DNA from: Pseudomonas azotoformans
Lineage (GTDB): Bacteria > Pseudomonadota > Gammaproteobacteria > Pseudomonadales > Pseudomonadaceae
Assembly (NCBI RefSeq): GCF_900103345.1
Contig: NZ_LT629702.1
Span: 930,001-994,000 of the forward strand
Length of the DNA stretch: 64,000 bases
Reading direction: 5' to 3'
The position numbers and the translations under genes are program-made. Below are positions 41,143 to 49,693 of the stretch, piece after piece. Within the stretch, counting starts at the first letter, position 1. Every line of letters starts with the position of its first letter. The notes beneath the pieces were generated by a model that was not told the DNA's origin, made no database searches, and saw nothing but the letters and a program-made list of their open reading frames with translations.

Positions 41143-41176
41143 AAAGGCCTGTCCACTGGGTGGCAGGCCTTTTTCG
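41143..41176 (+). terminator. Rho-independent terminator after pepN
   Basis: Stem AAAGGCCTG / CAGGCCTTT with a 12-base loop and five T residues, 10 bases after the pepN stop. Confidence 0.92.
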
Positions 41177-41321
41177 GTCCATTTCCTACATCGATACCGA
41201 AAACCTTCTTGCGTCTGCTTCTACTCATCCACTGATGTTGAGGAAAGTGCCTACGGTGCACCTCGTTGGCCAATGTCATGATTTTTCAATCACCACAATG
41301 ATTGTAAAGAAGAATATTGAT

Positions 41322-42764
41322 ATGGCTATTACCCAGTCGGCTCCTGCCCCAACTCCACCCAGTACTGCGTTCGAACAGATGCAGGCATTCGGCCGTCGCC
41401 ATGAGCGCGTGCCGGGTCAAGACGTCAATGGCAAACCATCTCTCACCCATGATCAGGCGGGGGAGCAAATAAATCTCAAGGGCAGAGAGCGTTGGCCGGA
41501 CCGCGACGGCGACGGCAAGGCAACCTTTTCCTATTCGTTCGCCAAGCGCCCTGGCGCAACCTTCAATCAGCTGAAGCTCATCGGTTTCAGTGAGTTCAAT
41601 CCTGAGCAAAAGGCTCAGATGCGACTGTCCCTACAATCCTGGTCAGACGTCGCCAATGTCAAGTTTACCGAGAAGGAAAATGACGGAACGGGCGATGGGC
41701 ATCTGCGGTTTGGCAACTTTCAGGAAATCGAGGGTGTGAAAGCTCCGGATGGAAAGGCGGTTACCCAATACGATCCGGAGGGGCATGAGCAGCAAGCCTG
41801 GTTTCGAGTGGGCGGCTATGACGCTAACCGCGCACCTAAAGTGAACAGTAGGGGCCGCAATACGTTTACCCATGAGGCTGGGCATCAAATCGGCTTATTC
41901 CATCCTGGAAAATATAATGGATCAAGAGCCGGATATGAGAAGGCGGCCGAGTACGGCCAGGATACTCAGGGGCATTCGGTCATGAGTTATTGGGAGGAGA
42001 CTCACACGGGGCAGGATTTCAGTAAAAAAGGAAAACAGTATTACGCGTCGGCCCCGCAAATGGACGATATCGTTGCTGCCCAGCAGCTCTACGGGCCTAA
42101 TACGCAAACCCGCAAAGGCGACACCGTCTATGGCTTTGGTTCCAACACTGGCCGGGATTATTACACCGTCAAATCGGCCAGCGACCCACTGGTGGCTTCG
42201 ATCTGGGATGGCGGCGGGCATGATACGTTGAACCTGAGCGGTTATCGCGATGATCAGAAAATCAACCTCAATGCGGGTTCGTATTCGGACGTTGGGGGGA
42301 TGAAAGGCAACTTATCCATTGCGCCGGGTGTGGTCATCGAGGATGCCGTCGGTGGTGTGGGTAATGATTGGATGCTCGGCAACTCGGCTGCCAACAGTCT
42401 GAAGGGTGGCCCCGGTGATGATGTCATTGATGGTGGGGCCGGGCAGGACGAGCTGTGGGGCGGCAGCGGCAAGGACGTATTTTTGTTTTCTGACGCAAGC
42501 CATTCAACGCCCGATGCGCCGGATCGCATCATGGATTTTCGCAGTGGCGAGGACAAAATCGATGTGTCCAGCGTTCGGTTCGCCAGCGGCCAGCCTGAAT
42601 TGAAGCATGTCGAGGTATTCACGGGGCGGCCAGGTGAAGCAATACTGACTTACGACGCCAAGACACGCTTTAGTACGCTGAAAATCGATACCACTGGCAA
42701 CGCAAAGCCAGACTTCAAAGTGCTGGTCAAGGGGCAGGTGACGCGCAGTGATATCGTCGCCTGA
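41322..42764 (+). CDS. Serralysin-family secreted metalloprotease with RTX repeats
   Basis: 480 residues from MAITQSAPAPT (41322, with AAGAAG upstream; 41298 is an alternative). Zinc motif HEAGHQIGLFHPG (184 on) fits HExxHxxGxxH, and the Met-turn SVMSYW follows at about 220. Calcium-binding GGxGxD repeats at about 356-385 (GGPGDDVIDGGAGQDELWGG), then a C-terminal domain ending DIVA, as expected of type I secreted proteases without an N-terminal signal peptide. Relative of AprA. No aprDEF-like exporter or inhibitor gene is adjacent, so it must use a transporter elsewhere. Visibly lower GC than its neighbours, suggesting transfer. Confidence 0.9.
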   Translation: MAITQSAPAPTPPSTAFEQMQAFGRRHERVPGQDVNGKPSLTHDQAGEQINLKGRERWPDRDGDGKATFSYSFAKRPGATFNQLKLIGFSEFNPEQKAQMRLSLQSWSDVANVKFTEKENDGTGDGHLRFGNFQEIEGVKAPDGKAVTQYDPEGHEQQAWFRVGGYDANRAPKVNSRGRNTFTHEAGHQIGLFHPGKYNGSRAGYEKAAEYGQDTQGHSVMSYWEETHTGQDFSKKGKQYYASAPQMDDIVAAQQLYGPNTQTRKGDTVYGFGSNTGRDYYTVKSASDPLVASIWDGGGHDTLNLSGYRDDQKINLNAGSYSDVGGMKGNLSIAPGVVIEDAVGGVGNDWMLGNSAANSLKGGPGDDVIDGGAGQDELWGGSGKDVFLFSDASHSTPDAPDRIMDFRSGEDKIDVSSVRFASGQPELKHVEVFTGRPGEAILTYDAKTRFSTLKIDTTGNAKPDFKVLVKGQVTRSDIVA

Positions 42765-42799
42765 TGAAATGGGCTGCCCTTGTGGGGCTGCCCAGGTGT

Positions 42800-43846
42800 T
42801 CAGATTACCGGCGGTCGCTGTTGGTCCGGACCTTTGGCGACGGGGAAACGCTCTGCAATGATCCCGTGCGGCACGCCGAGCGGGATGGCGCTGGCGCTGT
42901 CGAGGCGGGTGAGTTGCTCGGCCGACAGGTGCACATTCAGCGCGCCTAAGGTGCTGTCCAGCTGGGCGCGGGTGCGCGAACCCAGGATCGGCACCAGCGC
43001 GGTGGTCGAGCTCCGGGCCTTTTCCCGCAGCCAGGCGATGGCGACGTGGGTCGGTGTGGCGTCGATTTCACCGGCAACCGCCAGCAGTGTATCGAGCACA
43101 GCGGTTTCACGCGCACTGTGTTCGGCGTGCACTAGGATCCCGAGTTTGTTGGCGCGGTTATCGTCCTGGGTGTTGCGGTACTTGCCGGTCAGGAAACCGC
43201 CGCCCAGGGGTGACCATAGCGTGGCGCCCAGCCCCAGCGCTTCGGCCATCGGCAGCAGTTCGCGGTCGGCGCTGCGTTCCACCAGGCTGTATTCCACCTG
43301 GACGCCGATGATCGGTGCGAAGCTGCGCACGTCGGCCAGCAGGTCGGCGCGGGCAATACGCCAGGCGGGGAAGTTGGACAGGCCGGCATAGTGGATCTTG
43401 CCGGCGCGCACCAGGTCATCGAGGCCGCGCAGGATCTCTTCCATGGGCGTGACGTTGTCGCTCATATGTGCCCAGAGCAGGTCGATGCGCTCGGTGTTCA
43501 AGCGCTTGAGGCTTTCTTCCACCGAGCGCACCAGGTTCTTGCGGTTGTTGCCGACGCGGATCGTGCCTTCATCGGACGGCTCGGTGCGCAGGGTGTACTT
43601 GGTGGCCACCACCAGGTTGTCACGCTCCGAGGCAATAAATTCCCCCAGCAGCTTTTCGGCCTGGCCGAACTGGTAACCGTTGGCGGTATCGAGGAAGTTG
43701 CCCCCGGCTTCGAGGTAACCATCAAAGATCGCCTTGGCTTCGTCGCGCTCGGCGCCATGGCCCCAGCCCGTACCGAAATTACCGGTGCCCAAGGCCAGTT
43801 CAGATACCTGCAGGCCGCTGCGGCGACCAAAGATTTTATTACGCAT
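42800..43846 (-). CDS. Aldo/keto reductase
   Basis: 348 residues, NADPH-dependent (beta/alpha)8 reductase. N-terminal VSELALGTGNFG, catalytic DTANGYQFGQAEKLLGEF (D/Y), ATKYTL (K), and the substrate-site LLWAHMSD, where the usual catalytic histidine lies. The late WLREKARSSTTALVPILGSR segment holds the NADP site. Closest in form to the YajO/AKR11-type group. Divergent from a WYL-type regulator with an intergenic palindrome, so it is probably its target. Confidence 0.9.
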   Translation of the reverse strand: MRNKIFGRRSGLQVSELALGTGNFGTGWGHGAERDEAKAIFDGYLEAGGNFLDTANGYQFGQAEKLLGEFIASERDNLVVATKYTLRTEPSDEGTIRVGNNRKNLVRSVEESLKRLNTERIDLLWAHMSDNVTPMEEILRGLDDLVRAGKIHYAGLSNFPAWRIARADLLADVRSFAPIIGVQVEYSLVERSADRELLPMAEALGLGATLWSPLGGGFLTGKYRNTQDDNRANKLGILVHAEHSARETAVLDTLLAVAGEIDATPTHVAIAWLREKARSSTTALVPILGSRTRAQLDSTLGALNVHLSAEQLTRLDSASAIPLGVPHGIIAERFPVAKGPDQQRPPVI

Positions 43847-43875
43847 ACAAGGACTCCAGAGGCAGTGATTGTCTT

Positions 43876-43893
43876 ACATGTTTGGCAACATGT
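43876..43893. promoter_or_regulatory. Candidate operator between aldo/keto reductase and regulator
   Basis: Perfect 7-base inverted repeat ACATGTT-TGGC-AACATGT, 30 bases upstream of the reductase ATG and about 115 bases upstream of the regulator start. Position and symmetry fit a regulator site; the binding protein is not known. Confidence 0.5.
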
Positions 43894-44007
43894 ATTCAAT
43901 ATGATCTGCATAATTTATCGGGTCAAGCGACTTGTTTACTGCTGACGATTTCTGACAGGGGGCTTTGCTATGCTGCTGCACTTTTCCATTTTCTGGCGGG
44001 AAACCCT

Positions 44008-44724
44008 GTGTCGCGTACCACTCGTCTACTGACTTTGCTCCAGGCCCTGCGGGGTAAGAAACGTCCAGTGACCGCTGCGGTGCTGGCGGCGCAGTTGGAG
44101 GTGTCCGAGCGCACGCTGTATCGCGATATCGCCGAATTGACGGCCTTGGGCGCGCCGATTTTTGGTGAGGCGGGGGTAGGGTATGTGTTGCGCAGTGGCT
44201 TGTTTCTGCCGCCCTTGATGCTGAACGCCGAGGAAACCGAAGCTATCGTGCTCGGCTTGAGATATGTGGACCAGCGCGGCGATGACGTGCTCAGCCGTGC
44301 GGCTGCCAATGCCCTGGCAAAGATCGCCGATGTACTCGACCCTGCCGCCCAGGAAGCCTTGCGCAACCCGACGCTGCTGCCTGGCCCGCCAGGGTTCGGT
44401 TACCCGGAAAACCGGGTGCCGCTCAATGTGTTTCGCGAGGCGATTCGCAACCAGGCCAAGTTGAATATCGATTACGCCGACGCCAGCCAGACCCAGAGCC
44501 AACGCCTGATCTGGCCCCTGGCTCTGGGCTTTCTGAATGAAGTGCGGGTGATCGTGGCCTGGTGTGAACTGCGCGGCGCCTATCGCACCTTTCGCACCGA
44601 CCGCGTGGCGAGTGCACAGGTGCTTGGCGAACGTTACCCAGGGCGGCGCAGCGATTGGCTGCGGGCCTGGCGCAAGTTGATGGAGCAGAATGAATCCGGA
44701 CCGTTTACTCCTGACAAAAACTGA
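44008..44724 (+). CDS. YafY-type HTH/WYL transcriptional regulator
   Basis: 238 residues from GTG 44008 (codes for the initiator before SRTTRLLTLLQALRG), with GGCGGGAAA upstream; family members start at exactly this motif. N-terminal helix-turn-helix LEVSERTLYRDIAELTALGAPI, then the WYL domain from about residue 135 to 225, which binds ligands or nucleic acids in relatives. Probably controls the divergent aldo/keto reductase gene. Confidence 0.88.
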   Translation: MSRTTRLLTLLQALRGKKRPVTAAVLAAQLEVSERTLYRDIAELTALGAPIFGEAGVGYVLRSGLFLPPLMLNAEETEAIVLGLRYVDQRGDDVLSRAAANALAKIADVLDPAAQEALRNPTLLPGPPGFGYPENRVPLNVFREAIRNQAKLNIDYADASQTQSQRLIWPLALGFLNEVRVIVAWCELRGAYRTFRTDRVASAQVLGERYPGRRSDWLRAWRKLMEQNESGPFTPDKN

Positions 44725-44776
44725 CACAACCCTGGCTTAGCATGGCACTACAAATCACCAAGAAAGGAGCTGTGTC

Positions 44777-45112
44777 ATGTCTATCCCTGAGTTGGCACCG
44801 GCCATCGTGGCCTATATCGCGGCGGCCAATACCCGTGACACCTCGGCTATCGCCCAGTGTTTTGCCGAGGATGCCAATGTGTTCGATGAGGGCCAGCACC
44901 AGGTCGGCGCTGCCGCCATTGCGCGCTGGATGGAAGACACCGGGCGTCGTTATCAGTCGCGGGTCGAAGTGCTCAAGGTGCAACACCGTACTGGCAAGGT
45001 GCTGGTCAGCAATATCGTGTCCGGCAATTTCCCGGGCAGCCCATTGGAGCTGCGCTACACCTTTCGCTTGAACGAGCAGGGCAAGATTTCGCGGCTGGAT
45101 ATTTCGCTGTAG
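44777..45112 (+). CDS. NTF2-like / SnoaL-like small protein
   Basis: 111 residues, alpha+beta cone fold of the NTF2-like superfamily (begins LAPAIVAYIAAANTRDTSAI, then FAEDANVFDEG). Such proteins bind small hydrophobic ligands or act as isomerases/hydratases; function unknown here. AAGGAG lies upstream. Fourteen bases before zapE, so possibly co-transcribed. Confidence 0.85.
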   Translation: MSIPELAPAIVAYIAAANTRDTSAIAQCFAEDANVFDEGQHQVGAAAIARWMEDTGRRYQSRVEVLKVQHRTGKVLVSNIVSGNFPGSPLELRYTFRLNEQGKISRLDISL

Positions 45113-45127
45113 TTCATACTGGCGGGC

Positions 45128-46231
45128 ATGACTTTCGACTCGCCCCTCGCTGCCTACCAATACGCCGTTGCTCAACCGGGTTTCGTCGCCGACGCCGCTC
45201 AGCGCCGCGCGGTGGACGCCCTGCAGACCTGCCACGAAGCCCTGCACCACAGCCATACGGCGATCGCCGGCGTGTACCTGTGGGGCCCGGTGGGTCGGGG
45301 CAAGACCTGGCTGATGGACCAGTTCTACCAAAGCCTGCAGGTGCCAGCGCGGCGTCAGCACTTCCATCACTTCATGCAGTGGGTGCATCAGCGTCTGTTC
45401 CAACTCACCGGCACCCACGACCCCTTGCAGGCCTTGGCCCGGGAACTGAGCCAGGCAGTGCGCGTGCTGTGTTTCGACGAGTTGTTCGTCAACGACATCG
45501 GCGACGCGATTATCCTCGGGCGGCTGTTCCAGGTGATGTTCGAAGAAGGCGTGGTGATGGTCTGCACCTCCAACCAACCGCCTGACCAGTTGTATGCCGA
45601 TGGCTTCAACCGCGAGCGCTTTTTGCCGGGCATTGCGGCGATCAAGCAGCACATGCAGGTGGTAGCGGTGGATGGGGGAGAGGACCACCGGTTGCATCCG
45701 GGCCTGGGTATTCAGCGCTACTGGGTCAATCAACCCGAGGCGCTGGCGGGCGTGTTCCAGCGCCTGGCCCAAGGTCAACCGACTCGCAGCGGGCCGCTCG
45801 TGGTGGGGCATCGCGCCATCGTCGCCGTGCAGTCCAGCGATACCGTACTCTGGTGCCGTTACGCCGACCTGTGCGAGCAACCGCTGGCGGCCATGGATTT
45901 CATGCTGCTGTGCGATCGCTTCAAGCCCATCCTGCTCGGTGAAGTTCCCAACCTGAGTGCGCAAAAACGTCCTGGCCGGATTGCCCGCGGCACTGAGGAT
46001 GGCGTGCAACGCGTAGTGGCCGGTGATCGCGAGTTGCCGGAGTTGTCGGTGCACGATGACAGCGTGCGCCGGTTTATCGCCCTGGTGGACGAGTGCTACG
46101 ACCGTAAAGTTCCGTTGTTCATCGAGGCCCAGGTGCCGCTGGAGCGCCTTTACACCGAGGGCTACCTGGAGTTTCCCTTCCGCAGGACACTCAGCCGCCT
46201 GCAAGAAATGCAGTTGCAGCGTTTCGGCTGA
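45128..46231 (+). CDS. zapE: ZapE/AFG1-family ATPase
   Basis: 367 residues. AAA-like ATPase related to ZapE, which destabilises FtsZ filaments at constriction, and mitochondrial Afg1. Walker A GPVGRGKT (about 58-65), Walker B VLCFDELFVNDIGDA (about 115-129), sensor CTSNQPPDQLY near 153. The C-terminal FDxLC-like end is replaced by PFRRTLSRLQEMQLQRFG. Pseudomonads often carry more than one ZapE paralogue, so this may not be the main one. Confidence 0.88.
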   Translation: MTFDSPLAAYQYAVAQPGFVADAAQRRAVDALQTCHEALHHSHTAIAGVYLWGPVGRGKTWLMDQFYQSLQVPARRQHFHHFMQWVHQRLFQLTGTHDPLQALARELSQAVRVLCFDELFVNDIGDAIILGRLFQVMFEEGVVMVCTSNQPPDQLYADGFNRERFLPGIAAIKQHMQVVAVDGGEDHRLHPGLGIQRYWVNQPEALAGVFQRLAQGQPTRSGPLVVGHRAIVAVQSSDTVLWCRYADLCEQPLAAMDFMLLCDRFKPILLGEVPNLSAQKRPGRIARGTEDGVQRVVAGDRELPELSVHDDSVRRFIALVDECYDRKVPLFIEAQVPLERLYTEGYLEFPFRRTLSRLQEMQLQRFG

Positions 46232-46403
46232 CGCCCGTACGAAAAAATCCAGGAATCGTGCGATTGCGCTTTTTCAACCGCGTAACCTTCGCCTTTCATG
46301 CGCATATTTGTAGTTAATCTCCTTCATCTGGCGCCTGCTCCACGCTTACAATCGTGCCCCTCACAGGGAGCCGAATCCCTTGTAATCGTGATCGAGGAAG
46401 GAC

Positions 46404-46895
46404 ATGGACACCCCAGACATCCTGGTGCTGCAAGCCAGCTACACCAACCCCGTGCATGCCGACGCCATCGGCCGCGTGCTCAACCATTACGCCGAAGACC
46501 CGATGGGCGGTGGCCACAGCCTGCCCGCCGACCTCCTGGAGCAACTGCCAGGCGAACTGGCAAAGCGCCCACATGCGTTCAGCGTACTGGCGTTTGTCGG
46601 CGGAGAACCGGCGGGTCTGGTGAATTGTTTTGAAGGGTTTTCCACGTTTGCCTGCCGTCCTTTGGTCAATGTCCACGACGTGGCGGTGATGGATGCGTTC
46701 CGTGGTTTGGGGCTGAGCCAGAAAATGCTGCAAAAGGTCGAGGAAATCGCCCGTCAGCGTGGCTGCTGCAAAATTACCCTGGAGGTACTGGAGGGGAATG
46801 CGGTGGCTCAATCGGCGTATCGAAAGTTTGGTTTTGATGATTCGATGTTTGATCCGGCCCACGGGCGAATGTTGTTCTGGAGCAAACCGCTTTAA
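46404..46895 (+). CDS. GNAT-family N-acetyltransferase
   Basis: 163 residues. Acetyl-CoA loop seen in VMDAFRGLGLSQKMLQKVEEIA, with VHDVAV strand before it and VLEGNAVAQSAYRKFGF after it, the usual GNAT C-terminal pattern. GAGGAAGGA precedes ATG. Substrate unknown. Confidence 0.88.
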   Translation: MDTPDILVLQASYTNPVHADAIGRVLNHYAEDPMGGGHSLPADLLEQLPGELAKRPHAFSVLAFVGGEPAGLVNCFEGFSTFACRPLVNVHDVAVMDAFRGLGLSQKMLQKVEEIARQRGCCKITLEVLEGNAVAQSAYRKFGFDDSMFDPAHGRMLFWSKPL

Positions 46896-46907
46896 TAAAT
46901 AACAGGC

Positions 46908-46934
46908 AAAAAAAAGGCGCCATTAAATGGCGCC
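46908..46934 (-). terminator. Rho-independent terminator for the gene at 46985-47206
   Basis: On the minus strand a stem GGCGCCATTTAATGGCGCC (46916-46934) is followed by eight T residues (46908-46915). It lies 50 bases after the stop of the 73-residue secreted-protein gene. Confidence 0.88.
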
Positions 46935-46984
46935 AAGTTGACCTTGACCAAAGGAGCGGGATGGCAAAGGGTATTACGGTTAAA

Positions 46985-47206
46985 TCAAGTGTTTGGTTGT
47001 TGCTCGGCAGCGGACTGGTCAGCGGTTTCTTTCTTCACGTTCTTTCCATCGGCCAGCGCGGTTTGTGCAGCGGTGCCGTGGGTTTGTTGCTGCACGAAGG
47101 TGAAGTCGTTGTAGAACGCCTTGGAACGCTCCGAGCCGCCTTCGGCAAAGGCGGCGGCGGAGGTCAGGGTCATCAGGCTGGCAAGCATCAGGGTGGAGAG
47201 TTTCAT
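46985..47206 (-). CDS. Small exported protein, 73 residues
   Basis: Signal peptide MKLSTLMLASLMTLTSAAAF-A (about 1-21), mature part about 52 residues, polar, Gln/Thr/Ala/Lys-rich, ending EQQPNT. No cysteine. I do not recognise the family. It follows the TonB receptor gene in the same direction but is separated by a terminator, so it has its own promoter (in the AT-rich 47210-47300 stretch). Confidence 0.7.
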   Translation of the reverse strand: MKLSTLMLASLMTLTSAAAFAEGGSERSKAFYNDFTFVQQQTHGTAAQTALADGKNVKKETADQSAAEQQPNT

Positions 47207-47303
47207 GGCAGTGTTTCCGGTAAGTGTGATCGGTATCCGTTCTGTCCTTGATCAGATTCATGGGGCAAGTGTGGAGGGAGTTTATTAAGTAGGAATTAAC
47301 GCC

Positions 47304-47342
47304 AAAAAAACCAAAAGCTAACAATTTCGTTAACTTCTGGTT
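47304..47342 (-). terminator. Rho-independent terminator of the TonB receptor gene
   Basis: On the minus strand the stem AACCAGAAGTTAAC / GTTAGCTTTTGGTT pairs over 14 bases (two G-T) with a 6-base loop, followed by seven T residues, right after the receptor stop. Confidence 0.85.
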
Positions 47343-47350
47343 AAAAGGTC

Positions 47351-49579
47351 CTACATCTTCCAGTCCAATGCCAAGGTGATCGAGCGTGGGTCACCCCAAT
47401 ACACGCCGTTATAAAAACCAACGCGCTCGTAATACTTTTTATCAAATAGATTGTTGACGTTTAGCGACGCCGTAACATGTTCATCGAACTGATAGCGGGA
47501 CATCAGGTTGACCACGCTGTAGGCCTGCTGGGTGATCTTTGCCCGTGTGGTGATCCGGTTTCCCTTGCTGTCACGAGCCCCCGTCGGCCGGTTGCTGAAT
47601 TCATGGATATCGCTCTGCCAGTTCACGGCACCGCCGACCGTCAGGTTGCGCCATGCACCGGGTAACCGGTAGGCACTGGAGACCTTCAGCAGGTTCAGCG
47701 GCTGGCCGGTGTTGTTGCGTTTGTCCGCGCCGTTCACCGAGTGGGTATAGGTGTAGCCGGCCGTGAGATTCCAGTCCGGCAGCACTTCGCCAGCCACCTC
47801 CAGCTCGAAACCGCTCACCTTGTTACCCTTGCCGCCTGACTTGTAGTACTCCTCGCCCGTGATCGGGTTCGGCGGTACGGAGTCATCCCGTTCCGCGACG
47901 TTGTCCTGCTTGCTCCAGAAATAGGCGGCCGCTACGTTCAAGCGCTCCTGCAGCAAGCTGCCCTTGAGCCCCACTTCATAGTTGCTGCCCACCACGGGCT
48001 CCAGGTACTTCTCGTTGACGTCCTTGAGGCTCTGCGGCTTGAAGATGTCGGTGTAGCTGGCGTAGACGGTGTACTCCGGTGTGATGTCGTAGAGCAGACC
48101 GGCGTAGGGCGTCCACATATCGTTGTGGGTCTGGCGGGTCTTGTTGGCCCTGAGCAATTGGTCATTGGCAGCGTATTCAGGCGCTGCGCTTTCCAGCTCC
48201 CAACTGCCATAACGGCTGCCGAGTACCGCATGCAGGCGCTCGGTCAGGCTCAGGCGCGTGGCCAGGTAGCCGGCTTTCTGTTGCTTGCTGCTGTGCTCAC
48301 CCTTGAGCCCGGTCACGGTGTCGGCGAACTTGCCTATCCCGCCCATGTATTTCCAGTCTTCGATGCTGTAGTAGCCGCCCGGGATGCTGCTGCGCATCAC
48401 GGGCGAGACGTCCCGCTGCGTGGCCTCGCCATAACCCATCATCAGTTCATGTTCACGGCCCAGCAGCGCATAGCTGCCAGCCAGGTTCAGGTCAATCGCC
48501 TCCATTCTCGACGTGCCGCGCATATGGCTGGCCCAGGCGGTCATGCCGCTGCGGTCGTCGTTGGGGAACCCCGCGCCGCCGTAGTAGACCTTGCCGTCCG
48601 TATCGCTCTGGCGATGGGTGTAGGCCGCCTTCACGTGCCAGTCGCCATCCAGGCGGTGATCGAGGCTGGCAAAGGTAGTCTTGTCGGTCAGCGGCCAGGA
48701 GCTCCAGTGCGCGGCCATATTGGTGGAGCGTGACAGCCCGGCCTTGCCGCCCTGGCTGTTCCAGTAGGGCACAGTGCCCCAGGATGTGCCCTGTACCTTT
48801 TTGTCCTGGTAATCAAAACCGACCGCCAGCACGGTGTCGTCCGACAGGTCGCCTTCAAGGATGCCGTAGCCGACTGCCCGCTGCAGCGCGTAGTTGTCGC
48901 GGAAGGATTTGCTGTCGCGATAGGCCAGCACTGTACGCCCGCGCAGCTTGCCGTCGTACGCCAATGGGCCGCCGACATCCACGTAGCTGTAGTAGTTGTC
49001 ATGGCTGCCACCACTCACCCCGGTTTTCGCCTGCCACTGGGCGGTGGGGCGCTTGCGTACCATATTGACTGTGGCCGAGGGGTCACCCGCACCGGTGGTC
49101 AAGCCGGTAGCACCGCGAACCACCTCGATGCGGTCGTAGATGATGGTGTCGGAATCGGACTTCATGTAGCCGAAGGTGTTGAGCATCCCGTCAATCTGGA
49201 AGTTGTTGATGCCGTAGCCACGGGAGGAATAGGACACACGGTCGGAGTCGTTGTGCTGGACGTTGACTCCGGTGGTCTGGCGTAGCACTTCGGTCAATGT
49301 ATTGAGATTGAAATCATCCATCTGCTGGCGAGTGATCACCGAGATCGATTGCGGGGTTTCCTTGACCGACAGGTTCAGCCGCGTGGCCGTGCTCATCGAA
49401 CCGGTGGTGTAGGCACCGGTGTGCTCGGTGGTGGCTCCCAGGCCCTCGGCGGTGATGTTGGTGGCCCGCAGCTCGAGGGCTTTGTTTTCGGGGTCGGTTT
49501 CAGCCAGCAGGTCGGGGCTTGCGACCACGCTGAAGAGGCCGAGGGTGAACGTCATGGAACGGGTGAAAGGCGCGAACAT
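47351..49579 (-). CDS. TonB-dependent siderophore receptor
   Basis: 742 residues. Signal peptide about 1-27 (cleavage near LLA-ETD), plug domain from about 70 (KETPQSISVITRQQMDDF, DGMLNTFGYM, VEVVRGATGL-like RIEVVRGATGLTTGAG), then the 22-strand barrel ending DPRSITLALDWKM. It imports a ferric siderophore through the outer membrane. It lacks the N-terminal signalling (STN) domain of FpvA/FhuE-type regulators, and no sigma/anti-sigma genes are adjacent, so Fur alone probably controls it. Ligand unknown; the sequence belongs to the ferric hydroxamate/pyoverdine-type group. Confidence 0.93.
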   Translation of the reverse strand: MFAPFTRSMTFTLGLFSVVASPDLLAETDPENKALELRATNITAEGLGATTEHTGAYTTGSMSTATRLNLSVKETPQSISVITRQQMDDFNLNTLTEVLRQTTGVNVQHNDSDRVSYSSRGYGINNFQIDGMLNTFGYMKSDSDTIIYDRIEVVRGATGLTTGAGDPSATVNMVRKRPTAQWQAKTGVSGGSHDNYYSYVDVGGPLAYDGKLRGRTVLAYRDSKSFRDNYALQRAVGYGILEGDLSDDTVLAVGFDYQDKKVQGTSWGTVPYWNSQGGKAGLSRSTNMAAHWSSWPLTDKTTFASLDHRLDGDWHVKAAYTHRQSDTDGKVYYGGAGFPNDDRSGMTAWASHMRGTSRMEAIDLNLAGSYALLGREHELMMGYGEATQRDVSPVMRSSIPGGYYSIEDWKYMGGIGKFADTVTGLKGEHSSKQQKAGYLATRLSLTERLHAVLGSRYGSWELESAAPEYAANDQLLRANKTRQTHNDMWTPYAGLLYDITPEYTVYASYTDIFKPQSLKDVNEKYLEPVVGSNYEVGLKGSLLQERLNVAAAYFWSKQDNVAERDDSVPPNPITGEEYYKSGGKGNKVSGFELEVAGEVLPDWNLTAGYTYTHSVNGADKRNNTGQPLNLLKVSSAYRLPGAWRNLTVGGAVNWQSDIHEFSNRPTGARDSKGNRITTRAKITQQAYSVVNLMSRYQFDEHVTASLNVNNLFDKKYYERVGFYNGVYWGDPRSITLALDWKM

Positions 49580-49671
49580 CGCGGAAGACTCCTTGTCGTC
49601 TTTGCGGCCTTTCCGGTCGGAAAAGGCCTTGGTTCAAAGACGAAAGGAGAGGGGGAACTTTAGGCTTAAAC

Positions 49672-49688
49672 GAGAATGATTGTTATCT
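49672..49688 (-). promoter_or_regulatory. Fur-box-like site upstream of the TonB receptor gene
   Basis: GAGAATGATTGTTATCT matches the GATAAT-hexamer Fur consensus in most positions and lies about 95 bases upstream of the receptor ATG, in the gap to cptA. Iron-repressed expression is expected. Confidence 0.65.
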
Positions 49689-49693
49689 TTCTG

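Noticed and set aside
43391..43945. 184-residue plus-strand frame
   Set aside because: Antisense to the aldo/keto reductase; only its tail reaches into the divergent promoter.
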